From IMG/VR virus record IMGVR_UViG_3300020195_000004, positions 1 to 35,416 of that record: a stretch of DNA of 35,416 nt; one strand, written 5' to 3'. The stretch comes from a virus. Positions 17,491-25,805 of the stretch are shown here, piece after piece (the stretch's first letter is position 1; each line of letters starts with the position of its first letter). The notes under the pieces are model-generated. The model made no database searches and had not been told where the DNA came from. It saw only the letters and a program-made list of their open reading frames with translations. Both the position numbers and the translations under genes were made by a program.

Positions 17491-18365
17491 TTGTAACAAC
17501 CCTTTTCACACAAATTAACGGAGCTTATAGGGGTACTGATGATGACGCACCTGCATCTGGTACACCAGACTTTACGCTATGGCTTGCAACGGCTAACCGC
17601 AAGATAAGCGAATGGGCAACAGACGACAAAAGCACATGGGGTTCTAACTTCTACTACAGTGAGCCAAGTGAGCCTGGGACGGTAGCCACAACAGCTACAA
17701 CAGCCCTGACGGGTACAAGTACAAACTTTACTGACTACCGTGTAGGGGATAGAATTACCGTGAGTGGCGAGACTGTACGCACTATCGCAACTATCCCTAG
17801 TGCTACAAGCCTGACTGTTACGGTGGCATTTTCTAGCACTACAACCTCTGCAACATTCACACACAAATCAATCATTGCAACAGGTGTGCAATCATACAAC
17901 CTGCACCGTAACTTTAACTATCCGTCAGATAAGACACTTGTCAGTACAACCGCACAGAACTACGAGTATGTACTTGGTGAGCCACAACAGCGTGAAAGAT
18001 TCCAGAACGAAGTCTACATATCTGGTATGAACCCACAAGTTATTACTTTCCAAACAGCTATCGCCTCAACCGACCCGATAGTAGGCGGAACTTTAATCGT
18101 GCCTGGCTACTTCTTGCCACCAGACCTCACCAGTACAAGCGATGTCGTACCAGTTCCCGACCCATACTGGCTTGTATATGCAGTAGCCTCTGAGCTTTCA
18201 TTTAACGACCAGTCATACAGCGATAAATCTCCCGACCTGAACGCAAAGGCTAATAACCTTTATTCGCAGATGGTTAGCAAGAACCGTCGTGGAACATCTG
18301 AAAACCCTCGAACTGTCCCTACGTCTGTTTCTAGGATAACTAATACCGAAGTTGAAAGCCTATAA
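17487..18365 (+). CDS. head-tail adaptor / tail tubular A-like protein
   Basis: 292 aa, ATGA overlap with the upstream gene. The helical ends (FTLWLATANRKISEWATDDKSTW at the start; PDPYWLVYAVASELSFNDQSYSDKSPDLNAKANNLYSQM near 235) match the plan of podovirus adaptor proteins. Residues about 65-125 are an inserted small beta domain (GTSTNFTDYRVGDRITVSGETVRTIATIPSATSLTVT) common in virion proteins. It directly precedes the nozzle-like gene, as gp11 precedes gp12 in T7. Confidence 0.75.
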   Translation: MIVTTLFTQINGAYRGTDDDAPASGTPDFTLWLATANRKISEWATDDKSTWGSNFYYSEPSEPGTVATTATTALTGTSTNFTDYRVGDRITVSGETVRTIATIPSATSLTVTVAFSSTTTSATFTHKSIIATGVQSYNLHRNFNYPSDKTLVSTTAQNYEYVLGEPQQRERFQNEVYISGMNPQVITFQTAIASTDPIVGGTLIVPGYFLPPDLTSTSDVVPVPDPYWLVYAVASELSFNDQSYSDKSPDLNAKANNLYSQMVSKNRRGTSENPRTVPTSVSRITNTEVESL

Positions 18366-20377
18366 TGCCATACCAAGTAAAGGGTCAGCGAGCCAAGAAG
18401 CACCAAGTGCCTATAGATATTCACCAAAATGAGTTTTCTAAGGGCTATATCTCTACCTACGCTGCCTCACGTCGTCCACGTAACTCTGTATCAGACGCTA
18501 CTAACATGGAGCTTGTACAGGACAATATATGGCGTCCTCGACCACCTCTCGTGCGTTATGGCACTCAACCCTCAAATACAGTCATTGGGCGTGGCGCATA
18601 CCGCTACAACGGCTCTAGAGGGCTTCTGTTCATGATGAACGTAGCAGGAGTTGGCAAAATCTACAAACAAGTAGATGGAGGTGCTTTTACTCTCATAGGT
18701 GGTGTTAATGCCTTTAGCATAACTGCTGCGTGGACTGGATTCGTACAATCTAAAAGCCGTGTCTATATATATAACGGTGTTAATAATCTAGGCTATATTG
18801 ACCTTGTTACAAGTGCGACGGTGGAGTATACTGCTCTCGCTACACCAGCAACTCCGTCGGGTGTGGGGTCAACTAACCTTATCTCAGGCAGTAAACCTTA
18901 TAACTATTACTACAAAGTAACTGCTAATAACGCAGTCGGGGAAAGTACCGCCTCTAATGCGTCAGCGGCTATAAATGTCAATGATGTACGTGATAACTGG
19001 TCTGCTACCGCTGCAATCGCTAAAACGGTTGCTGTATCATGGTCAGCAGTTGCAGGTGCTACGTCATACACACTGTACGGAAGTGACAACAACACAGACT
19101 TTTACGAGATTATAACTCTCTCGGGACTTACCACTCTTACCTACACAGATGACGGGTCACAGACATTTAATCCGTTTAAGACAGCACCAGCGTCAAACTC
19201 TACGCAGGGGGCGATATTTAGCTGGATGTATGTAGATGCTCGTAACGCTCAGGTATTCGGGGTAACATCTTCTAACCAACTCTTTTACTCAGCTCCAGGA
19301 ACAGGTGACTTTAGCTCACTCAACGGAGGTGGGTTTACGACTATTGACGAGGGCGGTGACACACTCTTGAACTTCGTAGACGGCTTTAGGACTGGTAAAG
19401 GCGACCCTGTTATTACAACCTCGTCAAGAGGTGCAGCGGGCAAAGGTAAGTTAAACCACGTTACATTTGAATCGGTCACATACGGCGACCAAGTTATCTT
19501 TTACCCTAACGTGATAGAAGCTAACGGACAATCTGGCACATACGCACCACGAGCGACTGTCAAAGTAGGGGACTCACTAATGTACCCAACTGGTGATGCG
19601 TTCAAATCAACTGGAACATCTCAGAACATTGTAAATATCCTAACAACTTCGACGCTATCTACTCTCATTCTCCCCGACATAAACACGATTACACTTGGAA
19701 GCTTAGATAAAGCCGTCGGTGTGGAATATCAAGACAAAGTATATTTTGCTTTACCTATCGGGTCTACTGAGAATAATGAAATCTGGTATATCGACCAATC
19801 ACGCAAGAATGCGTGGGTGCTACGCTGGCCTGTTGCTGCTAAAGACCTATGGCTGTACGAAGATAACACAGGCACGAGTCATTTGTGTGCTTTAGTGAAC
19901 AACGTCATCCTAGAGTTTACTCGTGCTGGTTCACGCAACACGACTGACGACGGAGTAGCGTGGCGATCACGACTTGCCTTCTCATCTCTTGTATGGGACG
20001 AGGACGGTCTGAGTCTTGGTAATATACGCCACCAGTATTTCAAACTATTAAACCCAGCAGGTATTATCGTGGCAAACTCTTATGGGCTTACAAAACGTGG
20101 CGCAACAAGTTCGACTGGTTCAGATACATACTCGATTGAAGTAACTTTTACAGGTATTGGGCAATGGGATTATTCAGGCAACTACAGGTACGGTGACGAG
20201 CCTGGAACTATTGGAACGTTTGCCAAATCTGTTGCGGTACTCGATATTCGTCCCAAAGGTTTGTTGAATCAAGAGGATTGGGAGCTTGTTACTACTCAAG
20301 CAGGATGTGATTATTTGCTAAGTGCCGTATCAACAAGAGGCACAGCAAATATAGACCTCGTTTATTCGGGATTATAA
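18365..20377 (+). CDS. tail nozzle / tail tubular B-like protein with Fn3-like insert
   Basis: 670 aa, TAATG-coupled to the adaptor. Start IHQNEFSKGYISTYAASRRPRNSVSDATNMEL is typical of proteins opening the tail nozzle, followed by beta-propeller-like repeats. Around residues 155-240 lies a fibronectin-III-like domain (PYNYYYKVTANNAVGESTASN ... AVSWSAVAGATSYTLYGSD). Later repeats include the pattern VYFALPIGSTENNEIWYIDQSRKNAWVLRWP. Expected to form the distal short tail tube and to bind the host surface. Confidence 0.8.
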   Translation: MPYQVKGQRAKKHQVPIDIHQNEFSKGYISTYAASRRPRNSVSDATNMELVQDNIWRPRPPLVRYGTQPSNTVIGRGAYRYNGSRGLLFMMNVAGVGKIYKQVDGGAFTLIGGVNAFSITAAWTGFVQSKSRVYIYNGVNNLGYIDLVTSATVEYTALATPATPSGVGSTNLISGSKPYNYYYKVTANNAVGESTASNASAAINVNDVRDNWSATAAIAKTVAVSWSAVAGATSYTLYGSDNNTDFYEIITLSGLTTLTYTDDGSQTFNPFKTAPASNSTQGAIFSWMYVDARNAQVFGVTSSNQLFYSAPGTGDFSSLNGGGFTTIDEGGDTLLNFVDGFRTGKGDPVITTSSRGAAGKGKLNHVTFESVTYGDQVIFYPNVIEANGQSGTYAPRATVKVGDSLMYPTGDAFKSTGTSQNIVNILTTSTLSTLILPDINTITLGSLDKAVGVEYQDKVYFALPIGSTENNEIWYIDQSRKNAWVLRWPVAAKDLWLYEDNTGTSHLCALVNNVILEFTRAGSRNTTDDGVAWRSRLAFSSLVWDEDGLSLGNIRHQYFKLLNPAGIIVANSYGLTKRGATSSTGSDTYSIEVTFTGIGQWDYSGNYRYGDEPGTIGTFAKSVAVLDIRPKGLLNQEDWELVTTQAGCDYLLSAVSTRGTANIDLVYSGL

Positions 20378-20428
20378 GGTAGACATATATGTATAACATA
20401 AGTATTATAAAGAAAGAAGGAAAATAAA

Positions 20429-21853
20429 ATGCCAGCATTTGCAACAGACTATTTCACTAAAGTAGGAAGCCCAGGCTCAGCAACAACTTTAAGTGCGCCT
20501 GGACACACTATTGGAGCAACGTCTTGGACGGTTGGCGCAACAACTAACTGGCCTACAGATACAGGCGCAATCTTTGCCGTAGATACGGTGACACTTGTAA
20601 ACGGAGTAGAAGTCCGTAACGTAGGCTCGTACACAGAGTGGGAGGGTGTTGTTGCAAGTGCAACCTCTGTTACGGGTACGGTATTAAGATACGGTACAGA
20701 CCAAGACTATCCAGCTAACTCGCTGACACGTGTGTATATACCAGTAGCATCAAGCGAGCGAAACCGCTCAGTGGACGGTATTTTAATATCTCATAAGCAG
20801 GATGGGACTATGATTACAAGTCTACCTCTTACTACGCCTAATATTACGACGTCTATCAACGACTCAGCAGGTAACGAGATAATCATCACCCCTGCTACGG
20901 CCTCGGCAGTAAATGAAATTACAGTTACCAATGCTGCAACGGCTACTGACCCTAGAATCTCTGCCAGCGGTGGTGATACTGCAATAAACCTTAACCTTCG
21001 TGGAAAAGGGCTTGCCAAGACAGTTACTATTGGTGCTGGAGCTACAACTATCTATCCGTTCGATTATGTCGCTTCGGGTTGTATATGGACTGCTGATAAC
21101 GTAGGAGTAAATCTTAATGCTTCTGGCACGGCTGGTGTTGTAGTCATAAACGGCAACCCTATCACTGTAGTCGCAGTAACCGCTAGAGCCTTCACACTAA
21201 ACTTAGACACTTATGTTGATGTACTGGACAACGGAAACGGCACAGGGCTGTATGTTTACACAACCGCTGCGACTAACGCCGCTTCACCAGCTTTAGCAGC
21301 CAACTCAATTCGCATAGGTATAATCCAAGCTGCGGCAACAATCACCGCCACAACCAAAGTGAACCAAGGGCAAGAAGATAGAGTGTTTCCTATTGCCTCG
21401 TCTATCCCTTATGCAGTTACAGACTCCCTTGGAAACCTTATATGTCCACGTGACCCAAGTCGCAAACTTTTAGGATACAGACAACTTGTAACGAGCTTTA
21501 CGGCTGGTGCCGCCACATTGGTTGATATTACAGGTCTAGCATCTTCTGTTATTGTCCCAACATCTCGTAAGGTTAGAATAACATTTTCTTTACCGCAGAT
21601 TTCTAGTTCCGTAGACGGAGACCGCCATGATATTCGTATCTATGAAGGCGCAACGTTTATTGGCGGTATATTTAACCGAACCTGGACTTCGGGACTCGGT
21701 GGAAATGGTGGAATGAATTATTCAATGGTCAGAACAGCCACGGCAGGGTTAAATACCTATAAACTAGCAATTATTAGAGGTTCAGGTACGGGCGTTGGGA
21801 CTGTATATTCGGACGGAAATAACCCCTCAAGTATTCAGATTGATTTACTATAA
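20429..21853 (+). CDS. tail fibre / receptor-binding-like protein, 474 aa
   Basis: AAGAAAGAAGGAAAATAAA is the ribosome site. Thr/Ala/Gly/Val-rich beta pattern throughout. The N-terminal 120 aa (APGHTIGATSWTVGATTNW) could attach to the tail; the middle has collagen-free beta repeats; the end (RKVRITFSLPQISSSVDGDRHDIRIYEGATFIGG...GLNTYKLAIIRGSG) looks like a jelly-roll head domain. Position after the nozzle and before the lysis genes supports an adsorption role. Receptor unknown. Confidence 0.7.
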   Translation: MPAFATDYFTKVGSPGSATTLSAPGHTIGATSWTVGATTNWPTDTGAIFAVDTVTLVNGVEVRNVGSYTEWEGVVASATSVTGTVLRYGTDQDYPANSLTRVYIPVASSERNRSVDGILISHKQDGTMITSLPLTTPNITTSINDSAGNEIIITPATASAVNEITVTNAATATDPRISASGGDTAINLNLRGKGLAKTVTIGAGATTIYPFDYVASGCIWTADNVGVNLNASGTAGVVVINGNPITVVAVTARAFTLNLDTYVDVLDNGNGTGLYVYTTAATNAASPALAANSIRIGIIQAAATITATTKVNQGQEDRVFPIASSIPYAVTDSLGNLICPRDPSRKLLGYRQLVTSFTAGAATLVDITGLASSVIVPTSRKVRITFSLPQISSSVDGDRHDIRIYEGATFIGGIFNRTWTSGLGGNGGMNYSMVRTATAGLNTYKLAIIRGSGTGVGTVYSDGNNPSSIQIDLL

Positions 21854-22212
21854 TGGACGGAGTAGCAATCGCAGCAACACTTGGTGGTATTGCTACTATT
21901 ATTGGCTTGTTTATGAAGTACATCTCATCGAGAGATAAAAGCCAGGAAAAGCGAGACGAGATATTTGTCAAGGCACTCTCTGAAAACACTGGTGCTATGA
22001 AGAAAGTAGCCACCGCTACCCAACAGGCCGCCAGAGAAGCCAAAGAACGTAACGGACACCTCGCTGAACTTTCAACCGAAAATAAAAAACTGATTGTCGA
22101 TAACAACAAAAACAATCTTGAAAACAATCAGCGTATCTTTCAAGCTATTGCTCATATTAAAAACCAATCCGTTGATACCCAGACTGTAAAGAACCAAACC
22201 GTAAAGGAGTAG
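21853..22212 (+). CDS. small membrane protein with cytoplasmic coiled coil (lysis module)
   Basis: 119 aa with one N-terminal membrane span (MDGVAIAATLGGIATIIGLFMKYIS), then a long charged helix to about residue 95 with coiled-coil periodicity (KRDEIFVKALSENTGAMKKV, RNGHLAELSTENKKLI). TAATG overlap with the fibre gene and three bases from the endolysin gene. The design resembles holin-associated proteins placed next to endolysins. It could be a second holin, an antiholin or a tail-associated protein. Confidence 0.7.
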   Translation: MDGVAIAATLGGIATIIGLFMKYISSRDKSQEKRDEIFVKALSENTGAMKKVATATQQAAREAKERNGHLAELSTENKKLIVDNNKNNLENNQRIFQAIAHIKNQSVDTQTVKNQTVKE

Positions 22213-22215
22213 TCT

Positions 22216-23052
22216 ATGCGCCCAATATTCCCGATGAAATACCTGAACATTACACAGGGGCATAGAGGGGGTACGCATAAAGCTGGCTTCCCTATAGATA
22301 TAGCAGGGAAAGACACAGGCATTGACGATGTGTTCGCTCCGTTCGATGGCATGATTAACAAGATATTTGAACCTAACAATTCTGCTCTTGGTCACACAGT
22401 ATGGCTAGAAAGCCTTGCACCTGTGACGTATGCAGACGGGACGGTAGACTTTGCCACTGTTATGCTGACACACGACAATGCAGTAACAGACCTCCGTGTA
22501 GGACAGATTGTTAAACAAGGGCAAGTATTCTATCAAGAGGGTACGGCTGGGTTCGCTACTGGCAATCACGTACATCTAGAGGTTGCAAGGGGCAAGATGG
22601 CAGGTTTAGGATGGCAACAAGTGAACGGTAGCTGGATAATTACCAATCCGTATGAACCGCACAAGATGTTCTTTTTAAGTGATACAATAATAATAAATGG
22701 ATTTGGTTATCCATGGAAAGATAAAGCCTTATGGCAGACTGGAGCAACTATGAACGAAAATGGAGTAAGATTTGGCTACCTCGCAGTCACAGGTGGCATA
22801 CAGCCAGAAGCGGCAGACGTTAAATACTGGACAGGTCGTGACCCAGAGGAGTTTACCAAAAACCTTTACGGTCAAAGCGACTTTTACATCGTGCCACTTC
22901 GTGCAGAGAACGCTCTGTTGAAAGCACAACTTGCTGTAAAGCCTGAACCTATTGAAATTATCAAAGAAATTAGAATGCCTGTTGAGCTAGATGGCTTATC
23001 AGTGGGTGAGTTACTATCGGCTGTATGGGCTAAGCTGTTCAAGATTAAATAG
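22216..23052 (+). CDS. M23-type endolysin (peptidoglycan endopeptidase)
   Basis: 278 aa. Zinc-binding LAS motifs are present: His21 and Asp28 (HKAGFPID), a central THDN (His86), and HVH at 118-120 (GNHVHLEVARG). The M23 domain fills residues 1-150 with no signal peptide, so export relies on a holin. The C-terminal 120 aa (LYGQSDFYIVPLRAENALLKAQ...) may bind the wall; its hydrophobic end (VGELLSAVWAKLFKIK) is unusual. AAGGAGTAGTCT is the ribosome site. Confidence 0.9.
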   Translation: MRPIFPMKYLNITQGHRGGTHKAGFPIDIAGKDTGIDDVFAPFDGMINKIFEPNNSALGHTVWLESLAPVTYADGTVDFATVMLTHDNAVTDLRVGQIVKQGQVFYQEGTAGFATGNHVHLEVARGKMAGLGWQQVNGSWIITNPYEPHKMFFLSDTIIINGFGYPWKDKALWQTGATMNENGVRFGYLAVTGGIQPEAADVKYWTGRDPEEFTKNLYGQSDFYIVPLRAENALLKAQLAVKPEPIEIIKEIRMPVELDGLSVGELLSAVWAKLFKIK

Positions 23053-23059
23053 GAGGATT

Positions 23060-23173
23060 ATGAAGAGTTGAAGGCGTTTAGATTTTAGAAAGATTGAGGG
23101 TGAGCTTTTCCGTGAAGTTCACAAAATTGTTAAAAAAGAGATACAATTAAAAGAAGAAAGAAGGATAAGTATT
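23060..23173 (+). other. TGA-interrupted N-terminal extension of the holin gene
   Basis: ATG at 23060 has the strongest ribosome site of the region (AGGAGG, four bases upstream). The frame reads MKS, TGA (23069-23071), then 34 open codons rich in Arg, Lys and Glu (RRLDFRKIEGELFREVHKIV...) running in frame into the holin ATG at 23174. No other start codon lies between. Either TGA is sometimes read through, the base is an error, or this is a decayed start. Read-through would yield a 95-aa holin with a basic, helical extension, as in dual-start holin/antiholin pairs. Confidence 0.5.
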
Positions 23174-23347
23174 ATGACAAACTTTATCAATTGGGCGAAA
23201 CAGTACAACAAGCTATGGATTGCACTACTAGGAGCTGTTTTAACGACGCTGAGCGTACAGTTACCTGGAAACGATTGGGTAACGCTAGTAATCACCTTTA
23301 CGACTGCCCTGGGCGTTTACATAGCCCCTAACAAAAAGGCTGAATAA
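23174..23347 (+). CDS. holin (two-span)
   Basis: 57 aa with two hydrophobic stretches (LWIALLGAVLTTLSVQL and WVTLVITFTTALGVYIA) joined by PGND and ending PNKKAE. The pattern resembles small phage holins found next to endolysins. It would permeabilise the membrane and release the M23 enzyme. AGAAAGAAGGATAAGTATT precedes the ATG. The frame extends upstream through a TGA (see previous entry). TAATG overlap with the next gene. Confidence 0.75.
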   Translation: MTNFINWAKQYNKLWIALLGAVLTTLSVQLPGNDWVTLVITFTTALGVYIAPNKKAE

Positions 23348-23610
23348 TGCCTATTATCGAACACCTATCGACTGAACACATCCTTGCGATGAAAGCTGAG
23401 GCTGACGCAGGTGGAACAGAATTAGAACCAACCGCTGCATTCTTGCGCCACGAACTTGCTAGGCGTATGAAACTAGGCGACACCACTTTACTAGCCCTTG
23501 CTACTGAGAACGACGCAACAGGCGTATACGACGCAGATGATGGTACACCAGACGCACCAAACCACGACGACGAACAATGGCAAACTGACTTTAGACGGAC
23601 AGAAGGCTGA
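23347..23610 (+). CDS. hypothetical protein, 87 aa
   Basis: Begins at TAATG with the holin stop. The first 50 aa are helical (STEHILAMKAEADAGGTELEP, AAFLRHELARRMKLG); the end is very acidic with Asp/His/Thr (VYDADDGTPDAPNHDDEQW). No family recognised. It ends one base before the GTG of the HNH gene. Confidence 0.7.
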   Translation: MPIIEHLSTEHILAMKAEADAGGTELEPTAAFLRHELARRMKLGDTTLLALATENDATGVYDADDGTPDAPNHDDEQWQTDFRRTEG

Positions 23611-23611
23611 T

Positions 23612-23953
23612 GTGACTATCGGGGAATGCTTAGTATCACATACTGAGTGTCCCTGGTTTAATAGACCGCCTAAGTATAAAGGCGCAGAGAATGGATGTTT
23701 TAGTGACACCGATCACATAGTTCCACAAAGACTCGCTCAAACAGCATTATCTAAACTGTACATACATTCACCAGAAAACAAACAACAACTATGCCGTGAA
23801 GCACACGACAATAAAACAGCCGAGGGCGATGAGCCACTCCCAGAACGAGAAACTATGCTTAGTAGTGTATTAGGTCAGATTACAACTGGTGAACTTGCTG
23901 TTAGCAAGAACATCAAACGTCGATTACTAAAAGGCAAGTATGGAGCTGTATAG
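23612..23953 (+). CDS. HNH endonuclease family protein
   Basis: 113 aa from GTG 23612; this start is preferred because AGAAGG lies upstream and it directly follows the previous stop, while the longer reading from 23498 would overlap it by 113 bases with a Thr/Gln-rich, unlikely N-terminus. The HNH core is DTDHIVPQR (residues 32-40), PENKQQLCREAHDNK (55-69), with Cys pairs (C6, C13, C29, C61) that may hold structural zinc. Phage HNH proteins nick or cleave DNA and often assist packaging. Confidence 0.75.
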   Translation: MTIGECLVSHTECPWFNRPPKYKGAENGCFSDTDHIVPQRLAQTALSKLYIHSPENKQQLCREAHDNKTAEGDEPLPERETMLSSVLGQITTGELAVSKNIKRRLLKGKYGAV

Positions 23954-24143
23954 TGAAAAATACGATAAGCTTCCTACACCAGACTTGCTTAATCATCTAC
24001 TGGAGTTTGAGGCTAATGATTACGCTATCATTGTTACTGATACTATCTGGTTTTCGTATAATGCGCTCCGTAGGGAATTACAGAAGCGTGGTGAGTGGAC
24101 AAAGACATGGCAAGAAGAACATCATAACCCTCATAAAGAATAG
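23940..24143 (+). CDS. hypothetical protein, 67 aa
   Basis: Overlaps the HNH gene by 14 bases. Acidic and aromatic, single helix pair (TPDLLNHLLEFEANDY; YNALRRELQKRGEWTKTWQEEHHNPHKE). No family recognised. Its end touches the next promoter; the stop codon lies four bases before TTGACA. Confidence 0.65.
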   Translation: MELYSEKYDKLPTPDLLNHLLEFEANDYAIIVTDTIWFSYNALRRELQKRGEWTKTWQEEHHNPHKE

Positions 24144-24146
24144 TGA

Positions 24147-24175
24147 TTGACATAAGCGGTATGGTGTGCTTTAAT
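24147..24175 (+). promoter_or_regulatory. leaderless promoter of the nucleotide-metabolism operon
   Basis: TTGACA at 24147-24152, 17-bp spacer ending TGTGC, TTTAAT at 24170-24175. Exactly six bases (TACAAC) separate the -10 from ATG 24182, the same distance as at the protease gene. Transcription should start at or within a base or two of the ATG. Confidence 0.7.
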
Positions 24176-24181
24176 TACAAC

Positions 24182-24484
24182 ATGAAGGCAGAACGGTTCA
24201 ATGAATCAAAGCCAAAACTTAGTATATTATTAGAAGCGTCACACGCACTTAATGGCGCAACAAGGGTGCTAGAATACGGCACGAAGAAGTATGCTCGTGC
24301 TAACTGGAAGAAGGGTTTACCTGTTACAGAGATATCCGACAGCCTACTCAGACACCTCATGGCATATACCAATGGTGAGGATTTAGACGAAGAGAGTGGC
24401 TTACCCCACGTAGACCACGTACTTGTAAATGCCCTGTTTCTAGCTGAGATGGCGCACTATAAGGAATGGGATGACCGCATCTAA
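24182..24484 (+). CDS. dATP/dGTP diphosphohydrolase-like protein (DUF5664 / MazZ N-terminal type)
   Basis: 100 aa from ATG 24182, chosen because it lies six bases after the promoter; an upstream GTG at 24143 is inside the promoter. The family pattern is strong: KPKLSILLEASHALNGATRVLEYGTKKYARANWKKG, SLLRHLMAYTNGEDLDEESGLPHVDHVLVNALFLAEM. Conserved His/Asp/Glu pairs (LLRH, GEDLD, HVDH) are likely metal ligands. In phages such enzymes remove purine dNTPs to shape the nucleotide pool. Whether this phage has modified DNA is not shown. Confidence 0.82.
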   Translation: MKAERFNESKPKLSILLEASHALNGATRVLEYGTKKYARANWKKGLPVTEISDSLLRHLMAYTNGEDLDEESGLPHVDHVLVNALFLAEMAHYKEWDDRI

Positions 24485-25262
24485 AATCTTTGTGTACGAC
24501 CTTGAGGTATCGCCTCTGTTAATATGGGCGTATGGAACGTATGACACAAATGCACTAAAGGTTGAGAGACAATCGCATATCTTCTGTTTCTCGTATGGGT
24601 GGCTTGACGTAGAACACCCTGAAAAGTTTAAGGTTAAATGCGTGGCACAGTCCGACTTCCCTGCAAGGTTCAAAGCAGACAAGTATGATGACTATGACGT
24701 TGTTAAAAGCCTACACGGACTTATGGCACAGGCAGATATAACTATTGGATATAACGTAGATGGCTTTGATGATAAAGTCTCAAATACTCGTTTTCTCTTT
24801 CATGGGATGAGTGTTGTTAATCACAAGTCAATCGACCCTCTAAAGACCGCTAGGGGTAGACTTAAACTACCGAACAACAAACTACAGACAGTTGCCGATT
24901 ATTTTGGTCTAGGTAGCAAAACAGAAGTTACCCACGGTAGTCTCTGGTATAGTTGTATACAGGGCGATAAGAAAGCATGGAAAGCTATGAAGATATATTG
25001 TGACCAGGATGTTGTGCTTGTAAAAAATGTCTATACGAAACTCCTACCATACATTAGGGCGCACCCTAACCTTGCTACGCTCACGCAACGACCAGATGCC
25101 TGTCCAGTCTGTCTACATCCTGAGTTTGGCTCATACGGCATTAGGACAACGAATGTGATGACATATAGACGGCTATACTGTAAGAGATGTGGCACGCCAA
25201 TCCGTGAGCGATTAGAAGATAGGGACGCTGGTTTTGAAAAGCCAACGTATGTAAGTCTATGA
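24471..25262 (+). CDS. DEDDy-type 3'-5' exonuclease with C-terminal zinc ribbon
   Basis: 263 aa. RNase H-like fold signs: Asp10 and Glu12 in FVYDLEVSP, GYNVDGFDDK (Asp97/Asp100), and YCDQD at 176-180, the Tyr-x3-Asp of DEDDy enzymes. A zinc ribbon follows: CPVC (211-214) and CKRC (237-240). Overlaps the upstream gene by 14 bases. Probable role in DNA degradation, repair or recombination with ERF and NinG. Confidence 0.82.
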   Translation: MTASKIFVYDLEVSPLLIWAYGTYDTNALKVERQSHIFCFSYGWLDVEHPEKFKVKCVAQSDFPARFKADKYDDYDVVKSLHGLMAQADITIGYNVDGFDDKVSNTRFLFHGMSVVNHKSIDPLKTARGRLKLPNNKLQTVADYFGLGSKTEVTHGSLWYSCIQGDKKAWKAMKIYCDQDVVLVKNVYTKLLPYIRAHPNLATLTQRPDACPVCLHPEFGSYGIRTTNVMTYRRLYCKRCGTPIRERLEDRDAGFEKPTYVSL

Positions 25263-25474
25263 GTGAAAAGTTTATACAGGGTGCATACAATCCAACAGAA
25301 CATAGTCACGTTGAATGGTCTGACGAGCGTCTACATCAAGAAGCAGGAAAAGTAGCAGAACTACGCAAAGCAGTCCCATACGTGGGTCAGAGAGCCGTAC
25401 AAATGGCACTTAGGGCTGATTTAATAATGCACGAGCAAATCTGGCGTTACGCAGAGAGGCATAGAGATGAGTAA
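25259..25474 (+). CDS. hypothetical protein, 71 aa
   Basis: ATGA overlap with the exonuclease. Helical, His/Glu/Arg-rich (SDERLHQEAGKVAELRKA; MALRADLIMHEQIWRYAERHRDE). No family recognised. Confidence 0.7.
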   Translation: MSEKFIQGAYNPTEHSHVEWSDERLHQEAGKVAELRKAVPYVGQRAVQMALRADLIMHEQIWRYAERHRDE

Positions 25475-25805
25475 AGATTGTATATTTTGCGATTTAATAA
25501 AAAACGGAACTGCCCATAGCGTAAACGCTGGTGTCTACAGGATTGAGCCGTTAAACCCCGTAACAAAAGGACATATGCTTTTCGTGTCAGAGACACACTC
25601 AGGAAATGCTAGCGCAATACCAATTATTACTGGTGTTGTCTTTCAGGTTGCGTCTACTTGGGCAGGTTTAGGAGAGTACAACCTTATAACATCAGTTGGT
25701 GCAAACGCCACCCAGACGGTTAATCACCTACACGTTCATTATGTCCCAAGAACCAAAGACGACGGGCTAACACTTCCTTGGACGGGGCAGGTAAGAGATG
25801 AGTGA
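25467..25805 (+). CDS. HIT-family nucleotide hydrolase/transferase
   Basis: 112 aa. N-terminal CIFCDLI (Cys5, Cys8) and PVTKGHMLFVSETH are classic HIT features, and the catalytic triad HLHVH (87-91) is intact. HIT proteins cleave or transfer nucleotides at an alpha-phosphate. It sits in the same operon as the diphosphohydrolase and exonuclease, so a role in nucleotide handling is likely. Rare in phages of this size. Overlaps both neighbours by eight bases. Confidence 0.88.
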   Translation: MSKDCIFCDLIKNGTAHSVNAGVYRIEPLNPVTKGHMLFVSETHSGNASAIPIITGVVFQVASTWAGLGEYNLITSVGANATQTVNHLHVHYVPRTKDDGLTLPWTGQVRDE

